A DNA stretch of 64,000 bases from Maniola hyperantus (GCF_902806685.2 NC_048554.1:496001-560000), one strand, 5' to 3'; numbered from the stretch's first letter, positions 10,044 to 20,878 are shown. Program-made: numbers and translations. Notes: a model not told the origin generated them from the letters alone.

Positions 10044-10737
10044 GCGTCTGGTTCCACATACGTAACGCGAAACTCTAAAAAAACCGAAAGCATTCCTGGC
10101 ACACATACCTACCTACTGGCAAAACAATGATTTAGTCCGCTAATAGATAGAGTGGCTAATTCGATACGCACGTGTTATCTTCCCGCTTCCCGCCACGTGG
10201 CGGCCATTTTGACGTCCGTATACGCGCGAGATGTGACAGATCGCGTCACCTGGAACCGTAGACTGAGTAAAAAATTTAGACAAAGGAACGTTTGGCTTCT
10301 CATTCACACTAAAAAGAGAGCACAGATAAAGTTACTAATGTGATAAACAGAGACGCAGCTAACCATTTTTTGTCCCTTATCGTGTAACCAATTTTTTTCA
10401 AGGACTACAACTTTAGTTGCAAAACAAACTTGAGAATTCGTGGCGTCATTGTATTTCTCATTAGTTATTTACTTATTTTCACATAAAAAACGCTTAATAC
10501 AAAATTTGTTGAGCGGTTTATACAAATATTGACTACTAAACAATGATAATTTGTCGTGTTATTCATCGTTACGTCGTGCTATCGCTATCTCAGACGCGGT
10601 TACACAGTACTTTAGTCTAGCTTTTTTAATCAGTCTACGCCTGGAACAATTTATTACGCAACTATATAGCTTACATTATGACAGCCGGAAATTAACTAAT
10701 TAATGATTTATGACGACGTAATCTTAATATATGTGAC
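10044..10737. other. Unassigned sequence
   Basis: About 700 bases without a recognised repeat. One 63-codon frame at 10152-10343 has no family resemblance. Confidence 0.3.
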
Positions 10738-10739
10738 AA

Positions 10740-10975
10740 GCTGTGATAGCCTAGTGGTTAGGACGTCCGACTTCTAATCGGAGGTCGGGGGTTCGATCCT
10801 GGGCACGCACCTCTAACTTTTCGGAGTTATGTGCGTTTTACGAAATTAAATATCAATCGCTTTAAAACGGTGAAGGAAAACATCGTGAGGAAACCTGCAT
10901 GCCTGAAAGTTCTGCATAATGTTCTCAAGGGTGTGTGAAGTCTACCAATCCATGAGTTGCATTTTCAAAACTCCT
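10740..10975 (+). mobile_element. SINE1 copy (tRNA-headed), plus strand
   Basis: The head has Pol III-type boxes: tgatagcctagtgg (box A-like) and ggttcgatcct (box B-like). The body follows (gtgaaggaaaacatcgtgag, then gttctcaagggtgtgtgaag). The 3' end is missing after ~10970. It is not a functional tRNA: no acceptor stem closes the structure. Confidence 0.85.
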
Positions 10976-11095
10976 TTCTTGGCTGATGTCTACGTCATAA
11001 TAGCTGTCTGCATCCCAAATTTCAGCCAGATCCGTCCAATAGTTTGAGCTTTGCGTTAATAGATCAGTTAGTCAGTCACCTTTTCCTTTTATATT
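10976..11095 (+). mobile_element. Repeat A 3' portion
   Basis: Keeps the end of repeat A: 'tgatgtctacgtcataatag', then a divergent cagccagatccgtcc, then cagttagtcagtcacctttt and the TA-rich tail. It starts directly where the SINE1 copy stops. Confidence 0.75.
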
Positions 11096-12360
11096 ATTTA
11101 GATTATTGTCAACACGGAAACTTCCATATTTTTCTTTGAAGAGATAGTTATTTAGTCTTTGCAGAATTCCCGTCGCATAAATAAATATTAAAAAGATTTT
11201 GTTTTCCACTGAATTAATAATCGATAATAATACAAGATGGCAGAGAGTTGTCGTACCTATTACTAAAATCTAGAGCAGCAATTGTGGCTATTTTCGTTGT
11301 ACACAAACTCTTAACTAAACTAACATGACACGTCTAAATCTATTCCGAAATGTACTCAGTCTAACTAGTTTACAAGTTCACCAGTCGTGCTTTTGATTAT
11401 GACTATTCTGAGCTTCTGGTCAGAATGCTAACACCACAGTATAGAGAGAGACACAGTAGTCCAAAGCCTTTGATCTCGTGGTAAATGACCAGTGCCGACC
11501 ACGACGACGCTTCAATATAGGGCCCTAACAACGACGGCTTGATCCGCACTTCGTCGAACCTCTGTATATAATATCATGTACTGTCAAACTCTGTGGTTAG
11601 CACTGTTACAATATATTATTACAAATACTTTATTTTTCCCTATAGTTTGTTCAAAAGATATACAAGTCGCAGAAACCTCAGAGAAATGCGTAAGCGACGC
11701 GATTTGCCCGATGCTTTAGAACTTCTGGAGTTAGGTTTTTCACCTGTATCTTGGTTTCATTGTCAGTTCGCGATAACAAGGTCGTATGGGTCACTTACGC
11801 ACTTCAGAGATAAGCTAGTTACTTGTTTATCTTGCAACTAAAGTAAGGAAAACTAAAGGAGATAGAATACTTAGTCTGTGATATTAGACATGTCGCTCCA
11901 ATTGCTATAACTGATATGTATGTTGATTATAATTAAAATGAAAACGATTTTAAACCAAAAACAGACAGATAATAATAATAAAATGAGAGTATTTATTATT
12001 ATGTATGAGATTTGCTGCTCTACGGTAAGTAGGTGTATACCTCAATGTCCGATTGTAAGTCGATACAGAAGCATTGACTTTCAAATTATGAATTTAATTT
12101 TTCCGAGCGAAAATTCCGTTTCCACGGAACCAAGGTGGTGTAGGAATTGCTAAGAAGGTGTTTCTCAGAATATTACATTTTACATTATACTTTTCACGGT
12201 TTCGTATTTTGGTTCCGTTTTCCTCATCCGTAGGTACCACCCTACACAGAAATAGAAAAAAAATCTTTTGGAGGTTACTTACTTACTTATTTCCAGTTTT
12301 GACTACCTTCTCAGTCCCTCTCAATCGTTCAAAATGGCATCCACAAAAGAAATATATGTA
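11096..12360. other. Unassigned sequence
   Basis: No repeat family identified with confidence over ~1.2 kb. It contains one 66-codon frame after an acceptor-like ccctatag at 11645, discussed under rejected items. Confidence 0.3.
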
Positions 12361-12552
12361 GACTAGCTTATGCTCGCGACTGCGTCCACGTGGACTACAT
12401 CCAACCCCTATTTCACCGCCTTAGGGATTGAATTTTCAAAAACCCTTTATTAGCGGATGCCTACGTCATAATAGCTATCTCTCAATCCGTCCAGTAGTTC
12501 GAGCTGTGGGTTGATAGATCAGTCAGTCAGCTTTTCCTTTTATATATACAGA
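12361..12552 (+). mobile_element. Repeat A copy, plus strand
   Basis: Runs from ctagcttatgctcgcgact through the 'cttagg...ttgaattttcaaa' core to gatcagtcagtcagc and a TA-rich end. Slightly diverged from the other copies. Confidence 0.85.
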
Positions 12553-13015
12553 CTAGCAATTGCCCGCGACTTCGTCCGCGTAAAATTTCTGGTTTCTCAT
12601 GAGATCTGAAATTTTCCCGCTGCAAAAGGCCTCACTTACCTACCTAATACCTAAATGGCAATTTTCATATCTCTAACTTCAAAAACATAGGATTTTCATA
12701 TAACTATTCAACCCCCATTTCACCTCCTTAGGGGGAGAATTTAGTTTATTCTATACAGATTTTAATTATTTAAAGCTTATAACCTAAATGTCGATTTTCA
12801 TGTCTCTCACTTCAAAAACATTGGACTTTCATACAACCTTCGATCCCCCCTTTCGCACCCTTAGGGGGGGGGGGGGATTTTCAAAACCGTTTCTTAGCTG
12901 ACACCTACGTCCCAGAAAGAATCTACCTTTCAAATTTCAAGTTTTTAGGCTTTATAGTTCCTGAGATTTCGTGATTAGTCAGTGAGTGAGTGGTATTTCT
13001 CTTTGATATATATAG
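12553..13015 (+). mobile_element. Repeat A2 copy, plus strand
   Basis: Begins ctagcaattgcccgcgactt directly after the previous A copy. It carries two successive 'cccccatttcacctccttag'-type blocks, a G13 homopolymer at ~12864-12876, and ends gtcagtgagtgagtgg plus a TA-rich tail. It resembles 39290-39540. Confidence 0.7.
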
Positions 13016-13104
13016 TTATTATATATATATATTTAGATATAATATAGTTTCACCTATGTCGTTGTATCCACAACGTAATCATTAGATGTCTACTGTTGGT
13101 CATA

Positions 13105-13170
13105 AGTAAAATAAGCGGCCAAATGCGAGTCAGACTCGCGCACTAATGGTTCCGTACATCTATAAAAACC
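13105..13170 (+). mobile_element. Repeat F head fragment
   Basis: Short match to the F start: cggccaaatgcgagtcagac and ggttccgtac. Confidence 0.6.
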
Positions 13171-13209
13171 CCATAATAAAACAAATATTTAAGGGGGAAG
13201 GGTTCCCCC

Positions 13210-13531
13210 TCAAATATTTTAAACAGGGTACTCACTAGCCGTGTAGTATGTAACGTATCTGATACTGTATCAACCTGCAAGTGGGTACGGCTCGCGCATC
13301 CAGCTACGAGCTACGTGTTGCCGTCCACGCGCGTCGCGCACACTGCGAGGCGCGAGCCGACTTTGTGTTCGCAGTGATACCGCCAATCGGCGAATCGTGC
13401 GAACTTACTGCGCTCCACGAAACGTCTTTGGGTCCACGAGCTCTCGCCTACGCACTCACTTGATACAGTATCAGATACGATACGTTACATGCTACACGGC
13501 TAGGTGAGTATCCTGCTTAAAATATTTGTGA
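13210..13531. mobile_element. Element I: MITE-like element with ~60-bp terminal inverted repeats
   Basis: The left arm 13210-13273 and right arm 13460-13531 are imperfect reverse complements. Left: caaatattttaaacagggta, then ctcactagccgtgtagtatg, then gatactgtatcaa. Right: ttgatacagtatc, ending gtatcctgcttaaaatattt. The GC-rich centre (~185 bp) holds a spurious frame. No transposase. I found no second copy here and no clear target duplication. Confidence 0.85.
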
Positions 13532-13879
13532 AACACGCATTAACTCCTGCACTCTCTGAGCGGTGTACGAATAGTCAATATCTATTTGTTATCTAAGTAA
13601 TGAATCCAATGACTTCCAGTGAAAGTCCTTTAGTCCCGAGCATCTATTCAAGCTCATGCATAATGGAGGCGCTGCTAGAGGCGATTGAATATTAAAACTG
13701 GGCTTCACAAACTGTTGTATAGATGCGACGCCATTTGCAAATAAAAACGGGTGCAAGGAACTATATGCACGTGAGCCGCGCGCGCGCAGGTTTCAATCCG
13801 GATTGAACCGCTTTGATCCAGTGTGATGCGGATTTAAGTAGAATTTTATGGTAAAATTATAGAATTAGGTGAATAAAAC

Positions 13880-14112
13880 TGGTCAAATGAAAATGAAAAT
13901 GAAAATGAAAATCTTTTTTATTCGTATAAACTTTTACAAGTGCTTACGAATAGTTAAATGCATCTACCACTGGTTCGGAATGCCTTTCCTGCCGAGAAGA
14001 ACCAACAAGAAACTCGGCGGTTGCTCTATTCATATATTTGATATAGGTACAAGATTATGCCATGTATAAAATAGTATTTGCAGTCTTGTGCGTTGCTGGA
14101 ACGAGCTGCAGG
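13880..14112 (-). mobile_element. LINE 3' untranslated end, minus strand
   Basis: Read on the minus strand it carries the 'aactcggcggttgctc'-side motif (gccgagtttcttgttggttc, then ggcattccgaaccagtgg) shared with 45280-45335, and ends in (ATTTTC)n at 13886-13912. It follows the coding fragment at 14113-14400. Confidence 0.6.
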
Positions 14113-14400
14113 TCATATCCACGCTCTTTTATCATTTAGATAATCTTCAATTGTGTAATATGCTTTTTTCAGGAGCATATTTTTAATAGCCTTTTTAAAC
14201 TTGTGCAAAGGTAAGTCCAAAATAGTTTGCGGGATTTTATTATAAAAGGTAATACCAATACCCACAAATGACTTTTGGACTTTCCTGAGGCGGAAGGCAG
14301 GAGCTGCAAGTTTGTCTCTGTTTCTAGTTAGCCTATTGTGTAGATCACCAATTTTCTTGTAACTAAGAATATTTTGTCTTACAAAAATTATGTTATTATA
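14113..14400 (-). pseudogene. C-terminal fragment of a CR1-like LINE reverse transcriptase
   Basis: Minus-strand frame whose last ~90 codons read like the end of CR1-group RT proteins: a 'NRLTRNRDKLAAPAFRL' block, 'FVGIGITFYNKIPQTI', then 'FKKAIKNMLLKKAYYTIE' and a final 'DYLNDKRAW'. The stop at 14113-14115 is intact. The frame stays open upstream to ~14637, but that part has a different composition and overlaps other repeat DNA, so it is a chance fusion. No catalytic residues are left. Confidence 0.75.
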
Positions 14401-14683
14401 AATATATGTTACTGTTATTATATATATATTATAAATGCAAGTCAGGCTCACACATGAAGGGTTCCTTACCATGTACAGCATTATGTACCTACTATTTAAT
14501 TTGCATGATTTGCATGATGCAAAAATTTCACAAAGCGACAAATTAAAACTTTTTTTTCTTTTGCGGAACCCTAATAGATCAACTCGCAATTGGCCATTTT
14601 TTAAATTTTTCCGTAACCCCCTTGAGTGGGACCTCAATGAATAGGTTTTTTTAAACCATTACGAGGTTTCTTTTACAGTTTAC

Positions 14684-14752
14684 CCGGGATCGAACCCCCG
14701 ACCTCCCCAAAAGGAGCACGGGGTCTTAACCTCTAGGCTGTCGCTGCTCTTT
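14684..14752 (-). mobile_element. SINE1 head fragment, minus strand
   Basis: Contains the reversed box B-like gggatcgaacccccgacctc and the box A side aacctctaggctgtc. Only ~70 bp remain. Confidence 0.75.
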
Positions 14753-14891
14753 TTTAAGATGTAAGTATACAAATCTTTTTAAATAGGTGACAGTAAAAAA
14801 CAAGTGCCATATTTTTTCAGACTATATGCTTTAACATAATCATAATTTTTTCAGTGTTGACAATTATTTAGTTTAATTTATTACTTACATG

Positions 14892-15033
14892 TATAGTTCG
14901 CGACAGGTTGAGATGACAATCGGGGTGGCCACGCCCCGCACACCCGCACAGCGCCCGAGCTAACACGTGCGGGTGTGCGTGACGTTCACCCGCCTCATAC
15001 CCGGATTGCCATCTCGACCTGTCGCGTACTATA
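14892..15033. mobile_element. Element H copy 1: inverted-repeat element
   Basis: Begins tatagttcgcgacaggttga and ends cgacctgtcgcgtactata: termini are reverse complements over ~35 bp. The GC-rich centre itself contains an inverted pair (acacccgcac / gtgcgggtgtgcg). Length 142 bp, no ORF of note. Compare copy 2 at 30179-30345. Confidence 0.85.
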
Positions 15034-15250
15034 CCCACAATTATTCTACCGTATCATTAATCATCGTTAAAATTTGGCAAGTTTCATCTTTTAACTCTCA
15101 TAGAGTTGTTCTTGCAGACTGTTTTCTTCGTGGTGTTATTGATGAGCTCCCATCGCCAAATAAAGGGGGTTTGTAGGGTTGACAACTGTTTTATTGAAAT
15201 AGTAAAGTGTATCTGATTTAAAAAGACATAGATACTATTAAAAAACTGGA

Positions 15251-15655
15251 AGCTGTGATAGCCTAGTGGTTAGGACGTCCGCCTTCTAATAGGAGGTCGG
15301 GGGTTCGATCCCGGACACGCACCTCTAACTTTTCGGAGTTATGTGTGTTTTCATTAATAAGATGGTAGATTTATTATCAATGGTTAACAAATAAACTATT
15401 AATAAACTTAAATCTAAAAAAAAAACAACATTAAATTAAAACTAAAATAAATTAAATTAAATATCACTTGCTTTAACGGTAAAGGAAAACATCGTGAGGA
15501 AACCTACATGCCTGAGAGTTCTCCATAATGTTCTCAAAGGTGTGTGAAGTCTACCAATCCGCACATGACCAGCGTGGTATACTACGGCCAAACCTTTCTC
15601 ATTCTGAGAGGAGACCCGTGCTCTATAGTGAGCCGGTGATGGGTTGATCATGATG
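15251..15655 (+). mobile_element. SINE1 copy, plus strand, with an A-rich internal insertion
   Basis: Clean head (gatagcctagtggttaggac, then gggggttcgatcccgg). After 'ttatgtgtgtttt' about 120 bp of A-rich sequence (15348-15450) is inserted before the body resumes at attaaatatcacttgc. The 3' end reaches gtgatgggttgatcatgatg. This is the most complete SINE1 3' end on this strand. Confidence 0.85.
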
Positions 15656-15672
15656 ATAATTATTAATTATTA

Positions 15673-15723
15673 TAGACTATGGCCAAACTTTTCTCAGAAT
15701 GAGAAAAGTTTGGCCATAGTCTA
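15673..15723. repeat. Perfect 24-bp inverted repeat (hairpin) from SINE1 sequence
   Basis: Arms 15673-15696 and 15700-15723 are exact reverse complements with a 3-base loop. The sequence (agactatggccaaactttt side) is from the 3' part of SINE1. A minus-strand SINE1 fragment continues to ~15765. So a head-to-head SINE1 duplication sits just after the plus-strand copy. Confidence 0.9.
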
Positions 15724-15765
15724 CCACGCTGCCAATACGCACTTGGCAGACTTTACACACGGAAG

Positions 15766-16100
15766 CTAGCATGGTTACGGTCACTATAATATTATGACGA
15801 TAGGTTTTTCCAGAAATTGTCTGAAAACCTGTAATTATTATTTTTAAAATGCTTCCTCTGTTAGACTTATTAGAATGTCTAACTTCAAATAGATTACTTG
15901 TTTTGTATCGATTCTAAAGAAGCTCGACTCCTCTCTTCCCACCATTTCGCATTCATGACCGTAATACAGTATGAGGTACACCTACATCTAATAGACTATA
16001 GAGCATAGAACTCTTAATTCAGGGTATGCGTGGCAACCCTAGAGGCTTACAAACACGCAACCACGTAAAAGATTACTTTCTCGAGGTGACATATTTTGCA
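15766..16100. other. Unassigned sequence
   Basis: Nothing recognised apart from short A/T-rich stretches. Confidence 0.3.
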
Positions 16101-16119
16101 TTGTGCGTAGGTTCTATGT

Positions 16120-16250
16120 AACATTTTGCGTTTTGGAAAGAGGAACTGCTGAGTTTCTTGCCGGCTCTTCCCAGTAGACTGTGTTCTCCGAACAAGTGCA
16201 AGAGGCACAAATCCTCCTGTTAAGTTGTCCTACATGAAATAAAGACGACG
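16120..16250 (+). mobile_element. LINE 3'-end fragment, plus strand
   Basis: Carries the 'tgagtttcttgccggctctt' motif shared with 13.98 kb (minus) and 45.29 kb, then cctacatgaaataaagacga directly before the SINE2 head. Confidence 0.55.
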
Positions 16251-16251
16251 A

Positions 16252-16598
16252 CGACCTCCCTGGCGCAGTGGTAAGCGCTGTGGTCTTATTAGTGAGAGGT
16301 CCCGGGTTCGATTCCTGGCAGGGATTTGAAATTTTATAATTTCTAAATTTCTGGTCTGGTCTGGTGGGAGGCTTCGGCCGTGGCTAGTTACCACCCTGCC
16401 GGCAAAGCCGTGCCGCCAATCGATTTAGCGTTCCGGTACGATGCCGTGTAGAAACCAAAGGGGCATGGGTTTATTAAAAAAACTGCCATACCCCTTCCAG
16501 ATTAGCCCGCTTCCATCGTAGACTGCATCGTCACTTACCACCAGGTGAGATTGCAGTCAAGGGCTAACTTGTATCTGAATAAAAAATAAAAAAAAGAA
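16252..16598 (+). mobile_element. SINE2, full-length copy, plus strand
   Basis: tRNA-like head: cctccctggcgcagtggtaa (box A-like) and cccgggttcgattcctggca (box B-like). The body includes gaggcttcggccgtggctag, ccaccctgccggcaaagccg and a 'ttaccaccaggtgagattgc' 3' block. It ends ctaacttgtatctgaat plus an A-rich tail. Length ~345 bp; matches 58549-58888 throughout. Confidence 0.9.
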
Positions 16599-16666
16599 TT
16601 TCATGTTTAAATGTCTCGCATGGAAACAACTATTAAAATTTCTCACTGAAAAAATGAAGATGAATG

Positions 16667-17014
16667 AAGGCAGGTTACTGATGATTACTGGTATGATACC
16701 ACAAAACAAAAAACGGGGAAAATATTTAAAAAAATTATATAATAACCTATATTTTGTAAAAGTTCACGATATATTGCAAATAAAACATCTATGCTAGAAG
16801 TCAACGAACGTTGCGTAAGTAAGCCATTCGGAGTAAATGTCACATCGTAGGTGGAGCATTGACCCGAGTTTTACACGCTATACATTGCTGGTTTGAAAAA
16901 TACTAAACCACTAAAACTACAAATTGAGGCGAATGGTTATTGGTATTGGATTATGTTTAGGTAGTATAACAATAACGCTAAGTTTTTGCTAACGTTCTGG
17001 TTAGGTACACCCTG
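16667..17014 (+). mobile_element. Element M copy, left end eroded
   Basis: Matches the reverse complement of 26301-26650 over most of its length, including acattgctggtttgaaaaat and ggttattggtattggatt. Ends gctaacgttctggtta, the expected terminus. Confidence 0.8.
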
Positions 17015-17019
17015 TATAG

Positions 17020-17135
17020 AGAGGCTGGCGGGAAGTGGTTGATTGCGGAAAGCTGAGGACCGGGTGTGGTGGCGCTCTTTGGGAAGCCCTATGTCCAACA
17101 GTGGATGTCTACAGGCTGATAATGATGTATACAGT
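17020..17135 (+). mobile_element. RTE-like 3'-end fragment with degenerate (ATG)n tail
   Basis: Carries gaggctggcgggaagtggtt, then gtggatgtctacaggctgat and aatgatg. The same subfamily as 45535-45692. Confidence 0.7.
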
Positions 17136-18035
17136 CTCAGCTAATATGCTAAGTGATACTAGGACAATGACGCACATTTGGCACTGGCGTGCGTTGCCCT
17201 AAACAGCAGCGTATGTATAATTCACTCGGCACACTTTACGCCGCACGTGCGTCGCTCGCCTCACTCCTCGTGACTGCTCATCTATCTCCACTTATACTGA
17301 TTAAAGCCTTGGGCACACACGACGCGCAGCGATAACTTGCTCCTAGAAAAGTTTCTCAAAGAACTGCATGAAATCGTTAAGTTATGGAAGCCGTGCTGCT
17401 GGATGCAGTCACTCACTTTTTCATTCTATGACTTACCTACTAGGTGAGATTGCAGTTAAGGGTTTGCCCTTAAAACTGTGAACTTGCCTGTAAATGTCAT
17501 TGCAAAAGTCCATGCCTCATTCTGCCTTGACTTGCCAGCATGTATACTGTTGGCCGTAATTTTATCTGCAAAAAGTAGCTTTTCACTTATCGCCAAAAAA
17601 CATGTAAATTTTCCAAAACGGATGTTTCTTAAGGTTTTGGACCAAGTTACTTAATTAGTGTTTTTAGTTTAATCCTACTACGTTGCAAACTTTTATAGTA
17701 ACACCAGTTTTTTGATTGTATGTTTTTAAATGAATTCCCACATTTTTAACGATAGCTCACGAATTAAATGACTTTTGCAATGAGCCGTTTTTCAGAAGAG
17801 GGATTGCAATTGTTTTGCCGCTCCGCCGTATATCTGTCCAGGCCTTTACCAATGCACGCACCTCCTCACAGTTCATTTACTTTGTAATATTATGGTGATC
17901 TGAATGTTCAACTTTGGAAGGCAAATCTACCGAAAAGAAGGTTGGACGTTGGGCACGTTGGCAAAGCAAACTTTAAGGAAAAATATCTGATAAGTAGAAG
18001 AATTTATTTTTTCAAATAATTAACTACATATTATT
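17136..18035. other. Mostly unassigned sequence
   Basis: About 0.9 kb. The only recognised piece is a SINE2 fragment (taggtgagattgcagttaag) at ~17443-17465. Confidence 0.3.
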
Positions 18036-18037
18036 AA

Positions 18038-18155
18038 CTAGACGATACCCTCGACTTCGTCCGCGTGGATTTAGGTTTTTAATTTCAAAAATCCCATGGG
18101 AACTCTTTGCTGTTCTGCGATTTAAAATTACCTATGTCAATATCCGGGACGTTAG
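18038..18155 (+). mobile_element. Repeat B fragment
   Basis: cttcgtccgcgtggatttag, then atcccatgggaactctttg and gtcaatatccggga; cut off by the repeat A copy that follows. Confidence 0.7.
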
Positions 18156-18375
18156 CTACCCTGACTGACTGACTGACTGACTGACTGACTGACTGATCTA
18201 TCAACGCACAGCTCAAACTACTGGACGGATCGGGCTGAAATTTGGCATGCAGATAGCTATTATGACGTAGGCGTCCGCTAAGAAACGATTTTGGAAAATT
18301 CAACCCCTAAGGGGGTGAAATAGGGGTTTGAAATTTGTGTTGTCCACGCGGACGAAGTCGCGAGCATAAGCTAGT
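18156..18375 (-). mobile_element. Repeat A copy, minus strand
   Basis: Begins with (GACT)n at 18160-18195, then the full reversed A body to cgcggacgaagtcgcgagca and taagctag. Confidence 0.9.
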
Positions 18376-18550
18376 TTCATATAAATCGGTTAAGCAGATG
18401 GACCTTTATAAATCCCGTGGGAACTCTTTGATTTTCCGGGATAAAAAGTATGTTATGTCCGTCCCCGGGATGTAAGCACACTCTGTACCAAATTTCATCC
18501 AAAGCCAACATGATCCAAACTTCATAGTCGCGGATCGGGCAATACGTAGA
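18376..18550 (+). mobile_element. Diverged repeat B copy
   Basis: Core gggaactctttgattttccg and gggataaaaagtatg, then a different 3' part (caaatttcatccaaagcc). Confidence 0.65.
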
Positions 18551-18574
18551 GAAACTTTCAGCTTTTATAAAATA

Positions 18575-18800
18575 ACAAGCTTATGCTCGCGACTTCGTCC
18601 GCGTGGACTACACAAATTTCAAACCCCTATTTCACCCCCTTAGGGGTTGAATTGAACTTTCAAAAATCCTTTCTTAGCGGATGTCTACGCCATAACAGCT
18701 CTGCTTGCCAAATTTCAGCCCGATCCGTCCAGTAGTTTGAGCTGTGCGTTGATAGATCAATCAGTCAGTAAGTCACCCTTTCCTTTTAGATATTTAGATT
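18575..18800 (+). mobile_element. Repeat A copy, plus strand
   Basis: Full body from cttatgctcgcgacttcg to gatagatcaatcagtcagta and a short TA-rich end. Confidence 0.9.
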
Positions 18801-19102
18801 AAGTACACTTTATGTTTTGACGTCAGTAAGAATTTTTACAGCTATGACAGGGAGGTACCTGTTTTCTGCCAAAGCTATCATGATCCAGAGAAACTTTCAG
18901 CTTTTATAAAATAACGAAGGTCTGGCCCTCACAGGCTCTTTCTCTATTACTTACTACGTACAAGCTCGCTTGTGATAGGTCAAGGTAGCTGTCGGAAGTA
19001 GTTTATTACATGATGACATGACTTCAGAACTATATATACTGAAATACACAGTCCTTCGGTAAGTCACCACTCAATACTCATTAAACTACTTAGTAACTGT
19101 TT

Positions 19103-19278
19103 TTTTTTTTTTTAAGAATATTAGCCCTGTTAAATGACTAATATTCCCCTTTCCTCTCCAACTAAGCGCCAGGCTTGTGCTAGGAGTAGGTACGACAATA
19201 GTGCAACGGGCGGGGTTTGAACCGTCGACCTTTCGGTTTTCAGTCCACTCCTTTACCAGTTGAGCTATTGAGGTTTTT
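19103..19278 (-). mobile_element. SINE3 copy, minus strand
   Basis: T-rich tail at 19100-19115, body ctaatattcccctttcctct, head with reversed box B-like ggggtttgaaccgtcgacct and gagctattgagg. It matches 52545-52720 on the other strand. Confidence 0.85.
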
Positions 19279-19708
19279 AATTACAAAGAAAGATTAGTTA
19301 CAAAGAAACCACATCTATTACAAAGTTAACTGGTCTTGGCGTCAAAATTACCACGAAAACAACATAACAATCACATGCGTCATAAAACGAGTATGTTCTT
19401 AACAATAACATTATCCATTTAATAAATACTGAACGTTTACTGAAAATTTAGGTCAGGAGCTGAGCACACAAATACATACTTACATTACCTCGTTCACTGC
19501 CATGTGAAGACAATCTTGCCATATTATATAAGTTTTTTATTTTTATTTAGACAAAACGAAAAGTGAACAATTTACACCACACTTAGACCAAAGCACTAGA
19601 TAAAAAGCCGAGACTGGTGTTGGCAGTTTGCAGCCCAAATAGACCGTAGTCTGTGCTAGGGCTGACAAAGTTCATCGACCTATATAATTATAAGTTATAT
19701 TATAAGTT
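19279..19708. other. Unassigned sequence
   Basis: No family recognised over ~430 bases. Confidence 0.3.
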
Positions 19709-19938
19709 ACTAGCTTATGCTCGCGACTTCGTCCGCGTGGACTACACAAATTTCAAACCCCTATTTTACGACCTTAGGGGTTGAATTTACAAAAACCCTT
19801 TCTTAGCGGATACCTACGCCATAATAGCTATCTGCATGCCAAATTTCAGCCCGATCCGTCCAGTAATTTGAGCTGTGCGTTGATAGATCAGTCAGTCAGT
19901 CAGTCAGTCAGTCACCTTTTCCTTTTATATATTTAGAC
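19709..19938 (+). mobile_element. Repeat A copy, plus strand
   Basis: Full copy with (CAGT)n near 19890-19912, bounded on both sides by actag. Confidence 0.9.
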
Positions 19939-20150
19939 TAGCGACCCGCATGTTCTGTCAGAAAAAAGAAAAGGATGCAGATACTCTAAATTTAGACAAA
20001 GACAACGGAATCGGTGCCAATATTAAACTATACGTATATAAATAAACCTTTCCCTTGAATCACCTTGTCTATTGATGAAAACCGCTATAAAATCCGTTGC
20101 GTAGTTTAAAAGATGTAAGCGTACATAGGGACAGACTGAGTTTCACCCTC
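19934..20150 (+). mobile_element. Repeat E copy holding a deleted D1 remnant
   Basis: The ends match repeat E at 53811-53985 (ctagcgacccgc; ccttgaatcacc, then gaaaaccgctataaaatccg and ttgcgtagtttaa). Between them, ~19955-20020 is a D1 remnant: aaaggatgcagatactctaa near one side and ggaatcggtgcc at the other. So D1 inserted into E and then lost its middle. Confidence 0.75.
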
Positions 20151-20637
20151 GTCCCTCGGAGAGCGCGTAAAGCCATCAGCACAGCGTCTGATCTCTTTCC
20201 GGTCGTATCAGATTTGGCTATGATCAGGCTATGAGAGTGAGGTAATAGAGTGCACCTGTGTTTGTGCACACACTTGTGCATTATAATATCTCCCGCACAG
20301 GCTAATCTCTGGTCGGGAGTAGCTACATCATTATTATGATTCATGACGTATTTTACGAGTTTCTTTATTCCAATTGTAATTATGACTTGTTTCGGTTGTT
20401 CTTAGCATGAAGTCATTATGTAAACAAGCATTCATTCAGTTAATTACTTTACATATAGGTCGGGAACACGTAAACAGTGGGCAAGCAGTTAGTAAATAGA
20501 GGAAGGTCAGTTATACAGCAGTGTTTTAGTTACCATCACGTACGGAAGGTTTTACGACTCTAGTAATTATTTTTATTGTCTTGCGTTATTGTTTAGTTTG
20601 CCAAGCCCAAGTGCATTGGGAAATTAGACAGTTCCAT
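20151..20637. other. Unassigned sequence
   Basis: Includes a 91-codon minus-strand frame (20069-20344) that overlaps repeat E and has no family likeness. Confidence 0.3.
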
Positions 20638-20833
20638 CGATATAAATGGCAAGATATGGTCAAGCGAACAAAAATGTTCACGGTTTTGGAACCAAATAAA
20701 TCAGCGCCACCTCTTAGATACTAATGAACGACCCGTTTGAAATCCAGACGTCACTGAGGTTGCATTGGTGCTAAAGCATCAATGAATCGGTGCCATTTTG
20801 TTTGTTCAATGGCCCTGTCCATACGAAGTAATA
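20638..20833 (+). repeat. Repeat O copy 2, uninterrupted
   Basis: Continuous counterpart of the split copy at 7.72-8.96 kb. It shows the pre-insertion site once (20749-20759). Confidence 0.85.
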
Positions 20834-20878
20834 TATAAGTCAATGGACAATTTAAATATTAGAGGAAATGTATTGAAA

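Noticed and set aside
10740..10812. tRNA gene
   Set aside because: Box A- and box B-like motifs are present, but there is no closing acceptor stem, and the same head recurs many times joined to SINE bodies.
11646..11841. Possible terminal exon after an acceptor-like ccctatag
   Set aside because: The ~65-codon frame has fair composition, but no family likeness, no upstream exon and no polyadenylation context. Too weak to annotate.
14435..14644. Plus-strand frame and the N-terminal half of the minus-strand 174-codon frame
   Set aside because: Composition changes abruptly at ~14400, where the CR1-like motif ends. The rest is AT-rich repeat DNA read through by chance.
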